DNA of 64,000 nt from positions 2,108,001 through 2,172,000 of the forward strand of contig NZ_CP107931.1 of assembly GCF_036023875.1 (NCBI RefSeq), in the 5' to 3' direction. Both the position numbers and the translations under genes were made by a program. This DNA comes from Mycobacterium sp. NBC_00419 (GTDB taxonomy: Bacteria; Actinomycetota; Actinomycetes; Mycobacteriales; Mycobacteriaceae). This document shows positions 63,743-64,000 of the stretch, in pieces. Every line of letters begins with the position of its first letter. Position 1 is the stretch's first letter. The notes beneath the pieces are model-generated. The model ran no database searches. It was not told the DNA's origin and saw only the letters and a program-made list of their open reading frames with translations.

Positions 63743-64000
63743 ATGCCGATCCATTCCAGTCACACAGTCAAGCTGCTGACCGCGGGCGCGTTCGCGCTCG
63801 CGGTCGCACTGGCGCCTGCCGCCGGGCTTCTCTACGCCGCGCCGCAGGCACTGGCTGAAGGCGAGGGCGGCGTGCCCGACCCGCAGCCGGTGCCGGTTCC
63901 GGCACCCGTGGCCGATCAGCCGGGCAACTCGGCGGGCTGCCAGTCCGGCGAATCCCTGGACGCCTCGACCGGTAACTGCGTGCCGACCATGACGCCGCTG
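63743..64000 (+). CDS. Small secreted protein, tandem array member 3 (3' end outside window)
   Basis: 86 residues visible, open at the edge. AGGAGGG lies 7 nt before ATG. Signal peptide (VKLLTAGAFALAVALAPAA), Pro-rich linker, then a Cys pair CQSGESLDASTGNC of the same spacing as members 1 and 2. The shared SFSTPGD block, if present, would follow beyond the window. Confidence 0.75.
   Translation, partial: MPIHSSHTVKLLTAGAFALAVALAPAAGLLYAAPQALAEGEGGVPDPQPVPVPAPVADQPGNSAGCQSGESLDASTGNCVPTMTPL

Overview
This window is a high-GC actinobacterial chromosome segment that I read as Mycobacteriaceae, probably a fast-growing Mycolicibacterium-type species. The evidence is a complete mce operon (yrbEA, yrbEB, mceA-F and mce-associated genes), PhoP and PhoR nearly identical to those I remember from M. 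tuberculosis, a CYP51-ferredoxin operon, four TetR regulators, F420- and mycothiol-type enzymes, and many ATGA/GTGA coupled starts. From about 19.3 to 45.5 kb the gene order resembles the M. tuberculosis Rv0756c-Rv0776c neighbourhood, from memory. I see no insertion sequence, prophage, CRISPR array or replication origin.

Layout. 1-5.4 kb: a lipid-degradation operon with a truncated-by-window acyl-CoA synthetase and four consecutive acyl-CoA dehydrogenases. 5.4-7.0 kb: an LpqH-like lipoprotein, an orphan tandem Phd/YefM-fold protein and a TetR. 7.0-18.0 kb (minus strand): one mce transport operon, yrbEA-yrbEB-mceA-B-C-D-E-F, two Mce-associated membrane proteins and a CAP-domain secreted protein. 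18.0-19.3 kb: its promoter region and two small secreted proteins. 19.3-24.7 kb: a TetR, a Tat-exported esterase, a maleylpyruvate isomerase-like protein, purD, and an acyl-CoA carboxylase beta gene broken by a 1-nt frameshift. 24.7-27.3 kb: a CYP125-like P450, a membrane protein, a TetR and a small membrane protein.

27.4-38.6 kb: two divergent operons around a 174-bp control region, aldA-SDR-hydroxyacid dehydrogenase-CMD leftwards and tetR-cyp123-SDR-cyp51-ferredoxin-adh and others rightwards. Two copies of one inverted repeat sit in the control region, one at each end. 38.6-41.8 kb: a GT-C mannosyltransferase-like protein with a GT2-GtrA fusion. 41.9-45.5 kb: a HIT protein, phoPR with a PhoP box, a protein made of eleven uninterrupted 10-residue repeats, and tRNA-Thr(UGU). 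45.5-50.4 kb: a five-gene minus operon (F420 oxidoreductase, sulfotransferase, DUF1214-like, SnoaL-like, SDR) whose last gene ends inside the tRNA on the opposite strand.

50.8-53.4 kb: a secreted zincin-like protein with a C-terminal anchor, then an enoyl-CoA hydratase. 53.5-55.9 kb: an ammonium transporter with a GlnR-like box, a DUF427 and a DUF1232 protein. 56.0-59.6 kb: a molybdenum hydroxylase whose large subunit is transcribed towards the small and medium subunits; both promoters carry the same 22-bp element. 59.7-64.0 kb: a 51-residue secreted peptide missed by ordinary ORF length limits, an LCP-family cell-wall ligase, an SDR, and a tandem array of three related small secreted proteins running off the right edge.

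Most genes are ordinary mycobacterial metabolism, transport and regulation. I did not find a clear defence system or an obviously new multi-gene machine. The strongest second-look items are the shared cox element, the paired operators with a predicted leaderless start at 31.1-31.3 kb, the decamer-repeat protein beside phoP, the tandem secreted-protein array, the SDR/tRNA overlap and the orphan tandem Phd-fold protein.
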